Assembly (NCBI RefSeq): GCF_029439455.1 | Contig: NZ_JAQFVG010000314.1 | Coordinates: 48,715-112,714, forward strand | Direction of reading: 5' to 3' | DNA: 64,000 nucleotides | From: Caballeronia sp. BR00000012568055 | Lineage (GTDB): Bacteria > Pseudomonadota > Gammaproteobacteria > Burkholderiales > Burkholderiaceae | Part shown: positions 29,824 through 39,270 of the stretch, piece after piece | How positions within the stretch are numbered: position 1 is the stretch's first letter | How the letters are laid out: the number at the start of each line of letters is the position of its first letter | Translations under genes and position numbers: made by a program | The notes under the pieces: generated by a model | Seen by the model: the letters and a program-made list of their open reading frames with translations, nothing else | Database searches by the model: none | Told to the model about the DNA's origin: nothing

Positions 29824-31002
29824 ATGCCTCTGCCTCTTCTTGCGCTGGCGATCAGCGCGTTCGCCATCGGCACGACGGAGTTCGTCATCATGGGCTTGCT
29901 GCCCAATGTCGCGCACGATCTCTCCGTTTCGATTCCATCCGCCGGGCTGCTCGTGTCCGGTTACGCGCTGGGCGTTGCAGTCGGCGCGCCCTTGCTTGCG
30001 GTGCTGACCGCGAGACTGCCGCGCAAACTCACGCTCCAATTGCTGATGCTCGTGTTTATCGTCGGCAATGTGTTGTGTGCAGTCGCGCCGAACTACGAAT
30101 TGATGATGGTTGCGCGCGTGGTGACTTCCTTTGCGCATGGCTCGTTCTTCGGCATTGGCGCGGTGGTGGCGGCGTCGCTCGTGCCCACGGAAAAGCGTGC
30201 AAGTGCGATTGCTTTGATGTTCACCGGCCTCACGCTCGCAAACGTACTGGGCGTGCCGTTTGGCACGTTCATCGGTCAGGAACTCGGCTGGCGTGCGACG
30301 TTCTGGATCGTCGCGGGTCTCGGCGTGTTTTCTGCGCTCGGCGTGACCGCGCTCGTGCCGAATCGACACGACGCCGCGCCCGCCGGTCTTGCCCACGAAG
30401 TCCGCGTCCTGCGTGATCCGCAAGTGTGGCTCGCGCTCACTATGACCGTGCTCGGCTTCGGTGGCGTGTTTATCGTGTTCACCTATATCGCGCCGATTCT
30501 CGAACAGGTCGGCGGATTCTCGCCACGCGGCGTGACGCTGGTGCTCGTGCTGTTCGGCGTCGGGCTGACGATCGGCAATATGATCGGCGGCAAACTCGCG
30601 GACCGCGCGTTGATGCGTTCGCTGATGGGCATTCTTCTCGCGCTCGCCATCGTGATGGCGGTTTTTGCCAAGACCAGCCACAGCCAGATCGGCGCGATTG
30701 TCACGATTTTCCTCTGGGGCATTGCCGCGTTCGCGACCGTGCCGCCGTTGCAGACGCGCGTGGTCGAGAAAGCAAAGCAGGCGCCGAATCTGGCCTCGAC
30801 GCTGAATATTGGCGCATTCAATATCGGCAACGCGGGCGGTGCATGGCTGGGCGGTGCGGTGCTCACGCATGGTTACAGCCTCGATGCCTTGCCGTGGGCG
30901 GCAGCGGCCGTGGCTATCGCGGCCCTCGCCGTGACGTGGTTCGCCGCGCGACTCGACGCGCAACCCGTTAGCCATGATGCAAAGGTTGCCGACGCGTGCT
31001 GA
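29824..31002 (+). CDS. MFS transporter, DHA1 family (AraJ/YdhP-like)
   Basis: A 392-residue major facilitator with 12 predicted membrane helices. The N-terminus ALAISAFAIGTTEFVIMGLLP is the hallmark of the sugar-efflux/AraJ-like DHA1 group, and a motif A-like LTARLPRKLTLQLLM lies after helix 2. Members export sugars or small drugs; the substrate here is unknown. Confidence 0.88.
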   Translation: MPLPLLALAISAFAIGTTEFVIMGLLPNVAHDLSVSIPSAGLLVSGYALGVAVGAPLLAVLTARLPRKLTLQLLMLVFIVGNVLCAVAPNYELMMVARVVTSFAHGSFFGIGAVVAASLVPTEKRASAIALMFTGLTLANVLGVPFGTFIGQELGWRATFWIVAGLGVFSALGVTALVPNRHDAAPAGLAHEVRVLRDPQVWLALTMTVLGFGGVFIVFTYIAPILEQVGGFSPRGVTLVLVLFGVGLTIGNMIGGKLADRALMRSLMGILLALAIVMAVFAKTSHSQIGAIVTIFLWGIAAFATVPPLQTRVVEKAKQAPNLASTLNIGAFNIGNAGGAWLGGAVLTHGYSLDALPWAAAAVAIAALAVTWFAARLDAQPVSHDAKVADAC

Positions 31003-31037
31003 GCGCTATCATGTCGGCTCACCAAAACTGAACAAAC

Positions 31038-31724
31038 ATGATCGATCACCTCATCTGCGACTGCGACGGCGTGCTCGTTGACAGCGAAATCATTGCGGAT
31101 CGCGTCATGCTCGACGTGCTCACCGAGACGTTTCCGGGCATCGATTTCCACCCCGTGGTCAAGACCGCGTTCGGTCAGCAGACGTCGCGTTTTCTCGCGG
31201 GGCTGGAGACCAAGTTCGGCCTTACCATGCCGCCGGATTTCGTCGATACGATCGAAGCGCGCGTTTCTGTCGAACTCGCGCGTTCGGTCGGGCCGATCAA
31301 GGGCGTGCGTCGCGCGCTCGAAATGTGCGGCTTGCCGGTCGCGGTCGTCTCGAACAGCCGCATGGAGCGCGTGCAGGCGTCGGTGCGGCGCGCGGGGCTG
31401 GACGAGATCGTGGGGAATCGCGTTTTCAGCGCGCAGCAGGTCGCACGGCCGAAACCTTATCCCGATGTCTATCTCTTCGCAGCTGAAACGCTTGGCGTCG
31501 ATCCGTCGCGTTGTCTGGTTGTCGAAGACAGCATCGCCGGACTGACGGCGGCGCGCGCGGCGGGTATGAAGACTATTGCGTTTATCGGCGCGAGTCATAT
31601 TCCTTCGGGCTACGCGCAAGTCCTGCACGAAACCGGCATCACGCGGATCATGGCGCATATGGATGAGTTGCCCGCACTGGTCGATGCAGGCGTGCGCGGC
31701 GATTTCGGCGACGTACTCTCTTGA
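31038..31724 (+). CDS. HAD-superfamily hydrolase (beta-phosphoglucomutase/YieH-like)
   Basis: A 228-residue HAD phosphatase with motif I CDCDGVLVDSE near the N-terminus, motif II VVSNSRM, motif III Lys in RPKPYPDVYL and motif IV VVEDSIAGLTAARAAG. The cap domain is helical (C1 type). Relatives dephosphorylate sugar phosphates such as 6-phosphogluconate. It converges on glpK with a 16-base gap. Confidence 0.85.
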   Translation: MIDHLICDCDGVLVDSEIIADRVMLDVLTETFPGIDFHPVVKTAFGQQTSRFLAGLETKFGLTMPPDFVDTIEARVSVELARSVGPIKGVRRALEMCGLPVAVVSNSRMERVQASVRRAGLDEIVGNRVFSAQQVARPKPYPDVYLFAAETLGVDPSRCLVVEDSIAGLTAARAAGMKTIAFIGASHIPSGYAQVLHETGITRIMAHMDELPALVDAGVRGDFGDVLS

Positions 31725-31740
31725 CTTTCGCTGCATGGGT

Positions 31741-33237
31741 TTATGCGTCCGCCCATAGCTTCGCCGCGTCCACCGCGCGCTTCCATCCAGCGAGACACGC
31801 TTCGACTTCCGATGCCGGCATCGACGGTTCGAAGCGGCGGTCGAGTTGCCACTGCGCCTTCAATTCTTCGATGTCCTTCCAGTAACCCACCGCGAGTCCC
31901 GCGAGATAAGCCGCACCGAGCGCGGTCGTCTCCGCGACGCGCGGACGCAGGACATCGACGCCCAGCACATCGGCCTGAAACTGCATGAGCAGATTGTTCG
32001 CGCATGCGCCGCCATCCACGCGTAGCTGCGCGATCCGATTGCCCGAATCCGCTTCCATTGCCCGCAACACATCGAGCGATTGATACGCGATCGAATCGAG
32101 CGCCGCCCGCGCGATATGACTCGACGCCGTGCCACGCGTCACGCCGAACAAGGTGCCGCGCGCCCGCGCGTTCCAGTGCGGCGCGCCCAGACCGGCGAAC
32201 GCGGGCACGAGAAACACGCCATCGCTATGCGGCACGCTGCGCGCGAGCGCTTCGATTTCGCTTGCGTGCCGAATGATGCCGAGCCCGTCGCGCAGCCATT
32301 GCACCACCGCGCCCGCAATGAAGATGCTGCCCTCCAGCGCATAGTTCACCTGATCGCCGATCTGCCACGCAATCGTCGTCACGAGATTGTTGCGCGACTC
32401 GATCGGCTGTTCGCCAGTGTTCATCACCAGGAAGCAGCCTGTGCCGTAAGTGTTCTTGACCATGCCGGCGTCTGTGCACATCTGTCCGAACAGTGCGGCG
32501 TGCTGATCGCCCGCGATGGACGCGAGCGGCACATCGGCGGCGAACACCGAACCTTGCGTCGAGCCATACACTTCCGACGACGTGCGCACCTCCGGCAACA
32601 TGCTGCGTGGAATGTCGAAGGCTTCCAGCAGTTCGTCGTCCCAGCGGCGCGCGTGGATATCGAACAGCATGGTGCGCGACGCGTTCGTGATGTCGGTGAC
32701 GTGCAGTGCGTGCCGCGTGAAATTCCACATCAGCCAGCTATCGACAGTGCCGAATGCGAGGCGTCCTTGCTTCGCTTTGTCGCGCGCGCCTTCGACGTTA
32801 TCGAGAATCCAGCGGATCTTGGTCGCGGAGAAATACGAGTCGATCGGCAAGCCGGTTTTGCTGCGCATCAGCGCTTCCAAACCGCGCGCCTTGAATTCGT
32901 CGCACATGGAGGCGGTTCGGCGGTCCTGCCAGACGATCGCGTTGTACACCGGCTTGCCGCTCTCGCGGTCCCACACGATGGTCGTCTCGCGTTGATTCGT
33001 GATCCCCACCGCCGCAATCGACGACGCACTCAATCCCACGCGCGTGACCGCTTCGGCCGCGACGCCCGCCTGCGTTGACCATATTTCCTGCGGATCGTGC
33101 TCGACCCATCCGGCCTGCGGATAGATCTGCTGAAACTCCTTTTGCGCGATGGACACCACGTTGCCGTTTCTGTCGAACAGCATAGCGCGCGAGCTGGTCG
33201 TGCCTTGATCGAGCGCGAGAACGTACTGATCCTGCAT
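31741..33237 (-). CDS. glpK: Glycerol kinase
   Basis: FGGY-family kinase that phosphorylates glycerol to sn-glycerol-3-phosphate. The 498 residues include [16 protein letters not shown] at the start, the FGGY region with [31 protein letters not shown], and [16 protein letters not shown]. No glpF or glpD lies adjacent, so the gene is separated here from the rest of the glycerol regulon. Confidence 0.97.
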   Translation of the reverse strand: MQDQYVLALDQGTTSSRAMLFDRNGNVVSIAQKEFQQIYPQAGWVEHDPQEIWSTQAGVAAEAVTRVGLSASSIAAVGITNQRETTIVWDRESGKPVYNAIVWQDRRTASMCDEFKARGLEALMRSKTGLPIDSYFSATKIRWILDNVEGARDKAKQGRLAFGTVDSWLMWNFTRHALHVTDITNASRTMLFDIHARRWDDELLEAFDIPRSMLPEVRTSSEVYGSTQGSVFAADVPLASIAGDQHAALFGQMCTDAGMVKNTYGTGCFLVMNTGEQPIESRNNLVTTIAWQIGDQVNYALEGSIFIAGAVVQWLRDGLGIIRHASEIEALARSVPHSDGVFLVPAFAGLGAPHWNARARGTLFGVTRGTASSHIARAALDSIAYQSLDVLRAMEADSGNRIAQLRVDGGACANNLLMQFQADVLGVDVLRPRVAETTALGAAYLAGLAVGYWKDIEELKAQWQLDRRFEPSMPASEVEACLAGWKRAVDAAKLWADA

Positions 33238-33460
33238 GAGCTTCCTCCGGGTCGAGCGGCAGTCGCAAACAAGGCGATGCCGGTACGTTCAATCTATCGG
33301 AGGCGCGCGGCGTGGACAACCTGGCCGGATGGCATAGGCCAAAAGCGCAATCGGCCTACGCACGCGGAACATGCCGATTTGCCTATGCCATTCGGCCGAG
33401 TGGCGCGGTCCGCAGGATCGTCCGATACTGGCGGCTCGAATCGAACGAGAGGTGAGTGCA

Positions 33461-33844
33461 ATGCGAATGCTGGCTGTATCGAGCGTGCTGGCCGTGACCG
33501 TGCTGGGCGGGTGCGTTTCCACGCCGACTAATCTTGATGGCTCGTTGGGCGCGCCGTCTTTCAGCGCGCTTCAGTCGATGTGCGGAACGTCGTCCGTGGA
33601 TTACGGTGCGGAGGCGCAATCCGTCTATTCGGCTTTCTACGATGCTTACGTTGCGCAAAAGCGTGGCGCGTTGCCGAAGGATCGCTATTGCGCGTTCCAG
33701 GCGTCGATCGCTGAGCGATACAGCGCGTACAAGGCGAATCCCGGCGCGGAGGCGCAGCGTGCGTGGGCGAATTTCTTTCTGGATCAGCGGGCGCAAGCTT
33801 TGAGCTGGCGCGCATCGGTCGATCCGACTTTGCGCGCAGGCTGA
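33461..33844 (+). CDS. Small lipoprotein, hypothetical
   Basis: The ATG at 33461, preceded by GAGAGGTGAG, gives 127 residues. The signal peptide MRMLAVSSVLAVTVLGGC ends in an LGGC lipobox with Cys18 as the acylation site. The mature part is helical with no domain I recognise. Asp at +2 is absent, so outer-membrane sorting is expected. It is divergent from glpK. Confidence 0.75.
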   Translation: MRMLAVSSVLAVTVLGGCVSTPTNLDGSLGAPSFSALQSMCGTSSVDYGAEAQSVYSAFYDAYVAQKRGALPKDRYCAFQASIAERYSAYKANPGAEAQRAWANFFLDQRAQALSWRASVDPTLRAG

Positions 33845-33907
33845 ACGCGTGAGGGGAAAGCGGAGCGGCGAGCAGGGCGCAGCGTGATTGCCGCGCCCGC
33901 GAATTTG

Positions 33908-34117
33908 CTACGAGAAACGCTTGAAAGCCTTAATGGTGGAATCGCCTGAAGCGGTGAGACGCCATTGTTGGCGGCCCGAGGCGAGATTTTCGAGTTGTAC
34001 GAGCTGACGTTCGAGTAGGGCGTCGAGCTCTTGCCTTTCCATATCGACCTGATTAGGCGCTTCCTGAACCAATAGCAGCGTGGCAAATTCGTGCGGACTC
34101 AGCATTGCGTTCTCCAT
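33908..34117 (-). CDS. Small conserved hypothetical protein (69 aa)
   Basis: A 69-residue frame containing MLSPHEFATLLLVQEAPNQV then ELDALLERQLVQLENLASG and a short beta-like tail. The layout resembles a small winged-helix domain. I recall similar short proteins annotated as hypothetical in Burkholderia. It may start at the inner ATG at 34105. No operon partner is evident. Confidence 0.6.
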   Translation of the reverse strand: MENAMLSPHEFATLLLVQEAPNQVDMERQELDALLERQLVQLENLASGRQQWRLTASGDSTIKAFKRFS

Positions 34118-34546
34118 GACGACCGAACAGCATCAGCAGCCGGCTTTGTGAGCCGGATCGTTTTGCTTCGAAACGTTTTACGGGGAAACCGACAACCGGG
34201 CAGTCGCGCTGTTTTGTGTGCTGCGCGAGCCGGGAATTCGGATTGTAGGCAAGCGTCAGACGAGTGCCAACCAACACTGAGAAAATTTTGGCTTTGACTT
34301 TTGAGGTGCGAGAAGGCGGTTCGACAAAGAGCGGAATTTGCAGAAACCACTTTAAGTGTCTGATGCAGTGCACACAGACGCGGGCCGCCGCGCATCCATG
34401 CTTTTATTGCATCAATTCATACAACAAATGAATTTGTTTAAGCTTACGGGGGCAATGCAATATTCCGCTTCTGCTTAATCGCCTGACCCCATCGACTAAC
34501 GCTTCGTGATGCGGTTCTGATCGCTCGTAATTCCGGAAAAGACACA
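34118..34546. other. 429-base intergenic region upstream of the GGT gene
   Basis: Lower GC than its surroundings and without a convincing gene. It contains a 7-bp-arm inverted repeat at 34414-34434. Confidence 0.6.
34414..34434. promoter_or_regulatory. Inverted repeat AATTCAT-N7-ATGAATT
   Basis: Seven-base perfect arms around a 7-base centre (T-N11-A compatible spacing), 113 bases before the gamma-glutamyltransferase ATG and in AT-rich DNA. It looks like an operator for a dimeric regulator; no regulator gene is adjacent. Confidence 0.45.
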
Positions 34547-36184
34547 ATGACTCGCTTCAATTGGCAGAACCCGTATCCCACGCCGCGCTTGCCGGTATTC
34601 GCACGCAATATCGTTTCCACGTCGCATCCGTTGGCTGCGCAGGCGGGTTTGCGCATGCTGTGGAAGGGCGGCAATGCTGTCGATGCGGCGATCGCAGCGG
34701 CGGCCGCTATCACTGTCGTCGAACCGGTTTCGTGTGGCTTGGGCGGCGATGCGTTCGCGCTGGTTTGGGACGGCAAGAAGCTGCACGGGCTGAACGCGTC
34801 GGGTGTGTCGCCGGCGGCGTGGAATGTCGATTACTTTCGTCGCAAATACGGCGAAGAAAATGGCCTCGTGCGTCAGCCGAAGCGCGGCTGGGATGCGGTG
34901 ACGGTGCCCGGCGTGATCGCCGGATGGGAAGCGCTTCATGCGAAGTTCGGCACGCTGCCTTTCGCCGATCTGATGGAACCGGCTATTGAGATTGCCGAGC
35001 GTGGGCATGCGGTGGCGAGCATCGTCGCGTACAAGTGGGCGGCGGCGGTGCCGGAGTTGAAGGATCAGCCGGGATTTGCGGATGTCTTCATGCCGCACGG
35101 ACGCGCGCCCGAAGTCAGCGAACTCGTGCGCTTTCCTGGCCACGCGGCCACGCTGCGTCAACTGGCGAAGCACGGTCCGCGCGCATTCTACGAAGGTGAA
35201 ATCGGTGAACGCATCGCGGCGTTCGCGCGTGAATGCGGCGCGGCCATGACCATGGACGATCTGCGCAACTACCGCGCGGACTGGGTCGAGCCGATCAGCA
35301 AAGATTATCGCGGTCACACGGTTCACGAGATTCCGCCGAACGGGCAGGGCATCGCGGCGCTGATCGCGCTCGGCATTCTCGACAAGTTCGATGTGAGCGC
35401 GCTCAGCGTCGATCGCATCGAGTCGCAGCATTTGCAGATCGAGGCAATGAAGCTCGCCTTTGCCGATGTATATCGCTACGTCGCCGATCCGCGTTCGATG
35501 GAAGTCACGCCCGAGCAAATGCTCGATGACGCTTATCTCACCGAGCGCGCCAAACTCATCGATCCGACCAAAGCCACGCAATTCGACTTCGGCATGCCGA
35601 AGGCGGGTGGCACCATCTACATGTCGGCGGCCGACGAGCGCGGCATGATGGTCAGCTTCATCCAGTCGAATTACATGGGCTTCGGTTCGGGCGTGGTCGT
35701 GCCGAATTCCGGCATCGCGCTGCAAAACCGTGGCTGTGGTTTCTCGATGGACCCGAAATCGGCGAATGTGGTCGAAGGCGGCAAGCGGCCGTTCCATACG
35801 ATCATTCCGGCGTTCCTCACACAGAATGTCGGCGGTAAGCAGGAAGCCGTGATGAGCTTCGGCGTGATGGGCGGCGACATGCAGCCGCAAGGCCATCTGC
35901 AATCCATCGTGCGCATGTTGGACTACGGCCAGCAGCCACAGGCCGCATGCGACGCACCGCGCTGGAAGGTGAACCGCGATTTCACCATCGACATCGAAGC
36001 TACGCTCGACGCCGAAACCGCGCGCGCGCTCGAAGGACTCGGCCACACCATCAAGTCCGTCGATGATCCCTACATGGACTTCGGCTCGGGCCAATACATC
36101 TGGAAGCTGGATCGCGACGATCCCGAGCGCGGCTACGTGGCCGCAAGCGACAGCCGGCGCGATGGGCTTGCCGCAGGTTTCTAA
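34547..36184 (+). CDS. Gamma-glutamyltransferase family protein
   Basis: A 545-residue Ntn-hydrolase of the gamma-glutamyltranspeptidase family. It has GGNAVDAAIAAAAAITVVEPVSCGLGGDAF near the N-terminus and the cleavage/catalytic Thr in AGGTIYMSAAD (about Thr356), followed by GFGSGVVVPNSGI. No obvious signal peptide is seen, so it is probably a cytosolic GGT-like acylase or hydrolase rather than periplasmic GGT. It is followed after 88 bases by an MHS-family transporter, suggesting uptake of its substrate. Confidence 0.9.
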   Translation: MTRFNWQNPYPTPRLPVFARNIVSTSHPLAAQAGLRMLWKGGNAVDAAIAAAAAITVVEPVSCGLGGDAFALVWDGKKLHGLNASGVSPAAWNVDYFRRKYGEENGLVRQPKRGWDAVTVPGVIAGWEALHAKFGTLPFADLMEPAIEIAERGHAVASIVAYKWAAAVPELKDQPGFADVFMPHGRAPEVSELVRFPGHAATLRQLAKHGPRAFYEGEIGERIAAFARECGAAMTMDDLRNYRADWVEPISKDYRGHTVHEIPPNGQGIAALIALGILDKFDVSALSVDRIESQHLQIEAMKLAFADVYRYVADPRSMEVTPEQMLDDAYLTERAKLIDPTKATQFDFGMPKAGGTIYMSAADERGMMVSFIQSNYMGFGSGVVVPNSGIALQNRGCGFSMDPKSANVVEGGKRPFHTIIPAFLTQNVGGKQEAVMSFGVMGGDMQPQGHLQSIVRMLDYGQQPQAACDAPRWKVNRDFTIDIEATLDAETARALEGLGHTIKSVDDPYMDFGSGQYIWKLDRDDPERGYVAASDSRRDGLAAGF

Positions 36185-36272
36185 CTAAAAAAGCACGTCG
36201 CCATTCAGATCGCTGCTTGCGAGCAGCGAATGGCGGCGCACGCCTATACGAAATCAACGGAGACTTCATTTC

Positions 36273-37571
36273 ATGAACGACTGCGCCGTCCCCGCGCCGC
36301 CCTTAACGAAGTCGATGGTCCGCCGAATCGTCTTTTCATCGTCGATCGGCAACGCGCTCGAATGGTTCGACTTCCTGGTGTACGGCTATTTCGCCGCGAC
36401 CATCGCCAAGGCGTTCTTTCCCGCGCAAGACGAATGGCTCTCGACGATGCTCGCCATCGGCACCTTCGGCATCTCGTTCCTGATGCGGCCGCTCGGCGCA
36501 ATCGTCCTCGGTATCTACGGCGATCGGAAAGGGCGTAAGGCAGCGCTCACGCTCGCCATCCTTCTGATGATGATTGGCACGCTGACGATGGCCGTGATGC
36601 CGTCGTATCAGCACATCGGGATTGCCGCGCCGCTGTTGATCTTGCTCGCGCGTCTGATTCAGGGATTCGCGGTGGGCGGAGAATTCGGCAGCGCGACGGC
36701 GTTCATGGTCGAGCACAGCGCGTCGCGACGCGGCTATTACGCGAGCTGGCAGTTCGCGAGCCAAGGTCTTGCCGCGATTCTTGCCGCCGCGTTCGGCACG
36801 GTGTTGAGCGCATGGCTGCCGCAACCACAACTCGAAAGCTGGGGCTGGCGCATTCCGTTCGTGTTCGGCTTGCTGATCGGACCGGTCGGGTATTACATCC
36901 GCTCGCATTTGGATGAGACGCCGGAGTTCATCGCGAATCGGCGGGCGCAGAAGACGACCGCATCCGATGTGTCGTTCTCGAATCAATGGGTGAATTTGTT
37001 GCTGGCGGTGGGCATCGTCGCGCAATCGACAGTCGGCGTGTATGTCCTGCAACTTTATATGCCGATGTACGCGGTCAAGCAGCTTCATCTGCCCGCGACG
37101 GCATCGTTCGCTGTCGTGGTGCTGAATGGCGGATTGCAGTTCATCTTTTCGCCGATCATGGGCGCGTTGTCCGACAAGCTCGGGCGAATTCGCATCATGC
37201 TCGGCACGTCGATCGTCATGGGCGTAACGATTTATCCGATGTTTTCGTGGCTTCAGGCGCATCCGACGGTGGCATCGCTAGTCGTGCTTCAGGCAGTCGC
37301 GGGCATTCTCAAAGCCGCGTATTCCGGCCCGATGCCCGCGCTCATGTCCGAGATATTTCCCACGCGCGTGCGTTCGACAGGTTTGTCGATTGGATACGCG
37401 CTCGGCGTGACCTTGTTCGGCGGGTTCGCGCCGACTATTGTCGAAGGTTTTATTCACGCCACGGGTGACAAACTCGCGCCAAGCTATTACGTGCTGCTCG
37501 CTGCGGTGTTGTCGGGCGTGTCGCTGGCGATCGTTGGTTGGCGCATGCGCCGTGCATTACGGACGGCGTGA
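36273..37571 (+). CDS. MFS transporter, metabolite:H+ symporter (MHS) family
   Basis: A 432-residue transporter with 12 predicted helices. SSIGNALEWFDFLVYGYFA opens helix 1, YGDRKGRKAALTLAI is motif A after helix 2, and RLIQGFAVGGEFGSATAFMVEH is the MHS family signature. This places it with citrate, proline/betaine and dicarboxylate symporters. The exact substrate cannot be read; the GGT-like enzyme upstream may process it. Confidence 0.9.
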   Translation: MNDCAVPAPPLTKSMVRRIVFSSSIGNALEWFDFLVYGYFAATIAKAFFPAQDEWLSTMLAIGTFGISFLMRPLGAIVLGIYGDRKGRKAALTLAILLMMIGTLTMAVMPSYQHIGIAAPLLILLARLIQGFAVGGEFGSATAFMVEHSASRRGYYASWQFASQGLAAILAAAFGTVLSAWLPQPQLESWGWRIPFVFGLLIGPVGYYIRSHLDETPEFIANRRAQKTTASDVSFSNQWVNLLLAVGIVAQSTVGVYVLQLYMPMYAVKQLHLPATASFAVVVLNGGLQFIFSPIMGALSDKLGRIRIMLGTSIVMGVTIYPMFSWLQAHPTVASLVVLQAVAGILKAAYSGPMPALMSEIFPTRVRSTGLSIGYALGVTLFGGFAPTIVEGFIHATGDKLAPSYYVLLAAVLSGVSLAIVGWRMRRALRTA

Positions 37572-37880
37572 CTACAATCGCAACCTGGTGTTTTCTCGCG
37601 CTTTAAACTGCCTCATATCAATAAAGGCATGATTCCTGCTATTCAAAGTCAGTGAGTGGTTGCTCAGAGTCGTAAGAATTTGACTTCGACGGAACCGATC
37701 GGCATATGGACAAGTCTGTCCCCGATGTCTGCAAACTCATTGCGGGACAGCTAAGATGGTTGGATCGACCTCGAGCGTATCCTTAGTTCGGGTTGGTAAC
37801 GAATCATCGCGGAATCAATTGAACCACGGCCGCCCTTTATGGCCGATGGCGCGTTTCAGTTCAGCCAGGGAGCGCGATAC
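37572..37880. other. 309-base intergenic region
   Basis: No gene, repeat or RNA recognised. It presumably carries the promoter of the ferritin-like gene. Confidence 0.5.
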
Positions 37881-38705
37881 ATGCACCTAGACAGTACCCA
37901 CGTGATGCCGTGGCGCATCGAAGACATCGATCTCAATCGGATAGATCGTCAGAAGGCGGCATCGAACGAATATTTGCTTTTGTTGTTATGCGCCTGTTCG
38001 TTTATCGAAAGCGGCACCGACCTTTATACGAGCAATCTCAGCACGTATTTCAAGGACGATTCGGAGATCGCCGCGTGGCTCAATAATGAGTGGGAGCCCG
38101 AAGAAATGCAGCACGGGCGCGCGCTCAAGGCGTACATTCATCATGTTTGGCCGGATTTCGATTGGGACACGGCTTTCAAGAATTTCTTCGAGGAATATTC
38201 GAAAACCTGTTCCTACGAAGCTTTCGAAAAGAAGCGCGCCCTCGAAATGGTCGCGCGCTGCGTTGTCGAAACGGGGACGGCCACGCTTTATCGCGCTATC
38301 AATAAATGTTCGGACGAACCGGTGCTCAAAGAAATCACCGACAACATCCGTACAGATGAAGTGCGTCACTACAAGCACTTTTTCCAGTTCTTCAAGAAGT
38401 GGAACAAGATCGAAGGCAACGGGCGGATTGCGGTGCTCGGCGCATTGATTCGCCGTGTGCTCGAGCTCAAGAGCGAGGATTCGGAAATCGCGCTGCGACA
38501 TGTATTCGCAGTTCGTTATCCTGATCGTGCGCAGGATTCGGAGTACAACCGCGAATTGTCGGCGCGTGTGAATGCGCTGGTGCGGCGGAATTTGTCGGCG
38601 GATCAGTGCATCAAAATGTTGTTGAAGCCGCTCGATTTGCCCGCGCGCATTCAGCCCGGCGTGCAGATTCCGCTTGCGAAGATGACGCAGTTTTTCTTCC
38701 GTTGA
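37881..38705 (+). CDS. Ferritin-like superfamily protein
   Basis: The ATG at 37881 with CAGGGAG upstream gives 274 residues. The protein is almost entirely helical. Candidate di-iron ligands are in NNEWEPEEMQHGRAL (Glu...His), VVETGTATLYRAI (Glu) and RTDEVRHYKHFFQF (Glu, His), the two EX2H-type pairs of ferritin-like oxidases. The function is unknown; relatives are annotated only as ferritin-like domain proteins. It is followed by a PNPOx-like gene after 13 bases, probably an operon. Confidence 0.75.
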   Translation: MHLDSTHVMPWRIEDIDLNRIDRQKAASNEYLLLLLCACSFIESGTDLYTSNLSTYFKDDSEIAAWLNNEWEPEEMQHGRALKAYIHHVWPDFDWDTAFKNFFEEYSKTCSYEAFEKKRALEMVARCVVETGTATLYRAINKCSDEPVLKEITDNIRTDEVRHYKHFFQFFKKWNKIEGNGRIAVLGALIRRVLELKSEDSEIALRHVFAVRYPDRAQDSEYNRELSARVNALVRRNLSADQCIKMLLKPLDLPARIQPGVQIPLAKMTQFFFR

Positions 38706-38718
38706 GCGTCGAAGGCGA

Positions 38719-39213
38719 ATGACGAGCACGGCGCAGACAACGGTATTCGACGCATGGACGCCGCCACTTCGCGCGCTTTTCGAGCGCGCGCCGGATGGAT
38801 TCGCTTTCTCGCTTTGTGCGGCTGACAGCAACGGTCGCATTCGAACCGCGTTGCTGAGCGCGGGCGAACTGATTGCGCCGGATGCGCGTACGCTGTGCTT
38901 CGCTTTATGGCCGACATCGCGTACCGCGCAAGCCATCACGCAAGACGGCCACGCCACGCTCACGTTCGTATTCGACGAAGCGTTTTATCAAGTGCAATTG
39001 GATACGCGATGCATCGCGCTGGAAGGTGTGCCGCTTGCGTGTTTTGTCGGCTGGATCGAAAGCGGGGAAGCGCAGCGTGTGGCTTATGCGCGTTTGACGG
39101 GCGGTATTACGTTCGACTTGCCCGACGCGCAGAGTGTGCAGGCGCGCTGGCGTGAGCAAATCGAATGGTTGAAGAGGGCGGCGAGCGCCGCCCTAAAAGA
39201 CAAGCCGACTTAA
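38719..39213 (+). CDS. Pyridoxamine 5'-phosphate oxidase-like flavin-binding protein
   Basis: A 164-residue split-barrel protein. RIRTALLSAGELI and RTLCFALWPTSRTAQAI resemble the FMN-phosphate-contacting strands of PNPOx-like proteins, and HATLTFVFDEAFYQVQL forms the next strands. It is shorter than true PdxH, so an FMN- or F420-binding reductase or haem-binding role is possible. Its TAA stop lies in the first copy of a 14-base tandem repeat shared with the end of the convergent rhlE gene. Confidence 0.65.
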   Translation: MTSTAQTTVFDAWTPPLRALFERAPDGFAFSLCAADSNGRIRTALLSAGELIAPDARTLCFALWPTSRTAQAITQDGHATLTFVFDEAFYQVQLDTRCIALEGVPLACFVGWIESGEAQRVAYARLTGGITFDLPDAQSVQARWREQIEWLKRAASAALKDKPT

Positions 39214-39270
39214 GCAAGCCGACATAACCAAGCCGACATAACCAAGCCGACATAACCAAGCCGACTTAAC
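39202..39270. repeat. Five-copy 14-bp tandem repeat (AAGCCGACATAACC)
   Basis: Copies lie at 39202-39215, 39216-39229, 39230-39243, 39244-39257 and 39258-39270. The three middle copies are identical, while the outer two read ACTTAA instead of ACATAA. The stop codons of the two convergent genes (39211-39213 plus, 39266-39268 minus) are formed by the outer copies. Confidence 0.95.

Noticed and set aside
29335..30975. 546-codon minus-strand open frame
   Set aside because: Shadow of the VOC and MFS genes; composition dominated by Arg, His, Glu and Gln as expected for antisense of GC-rich membrane-protein genes.
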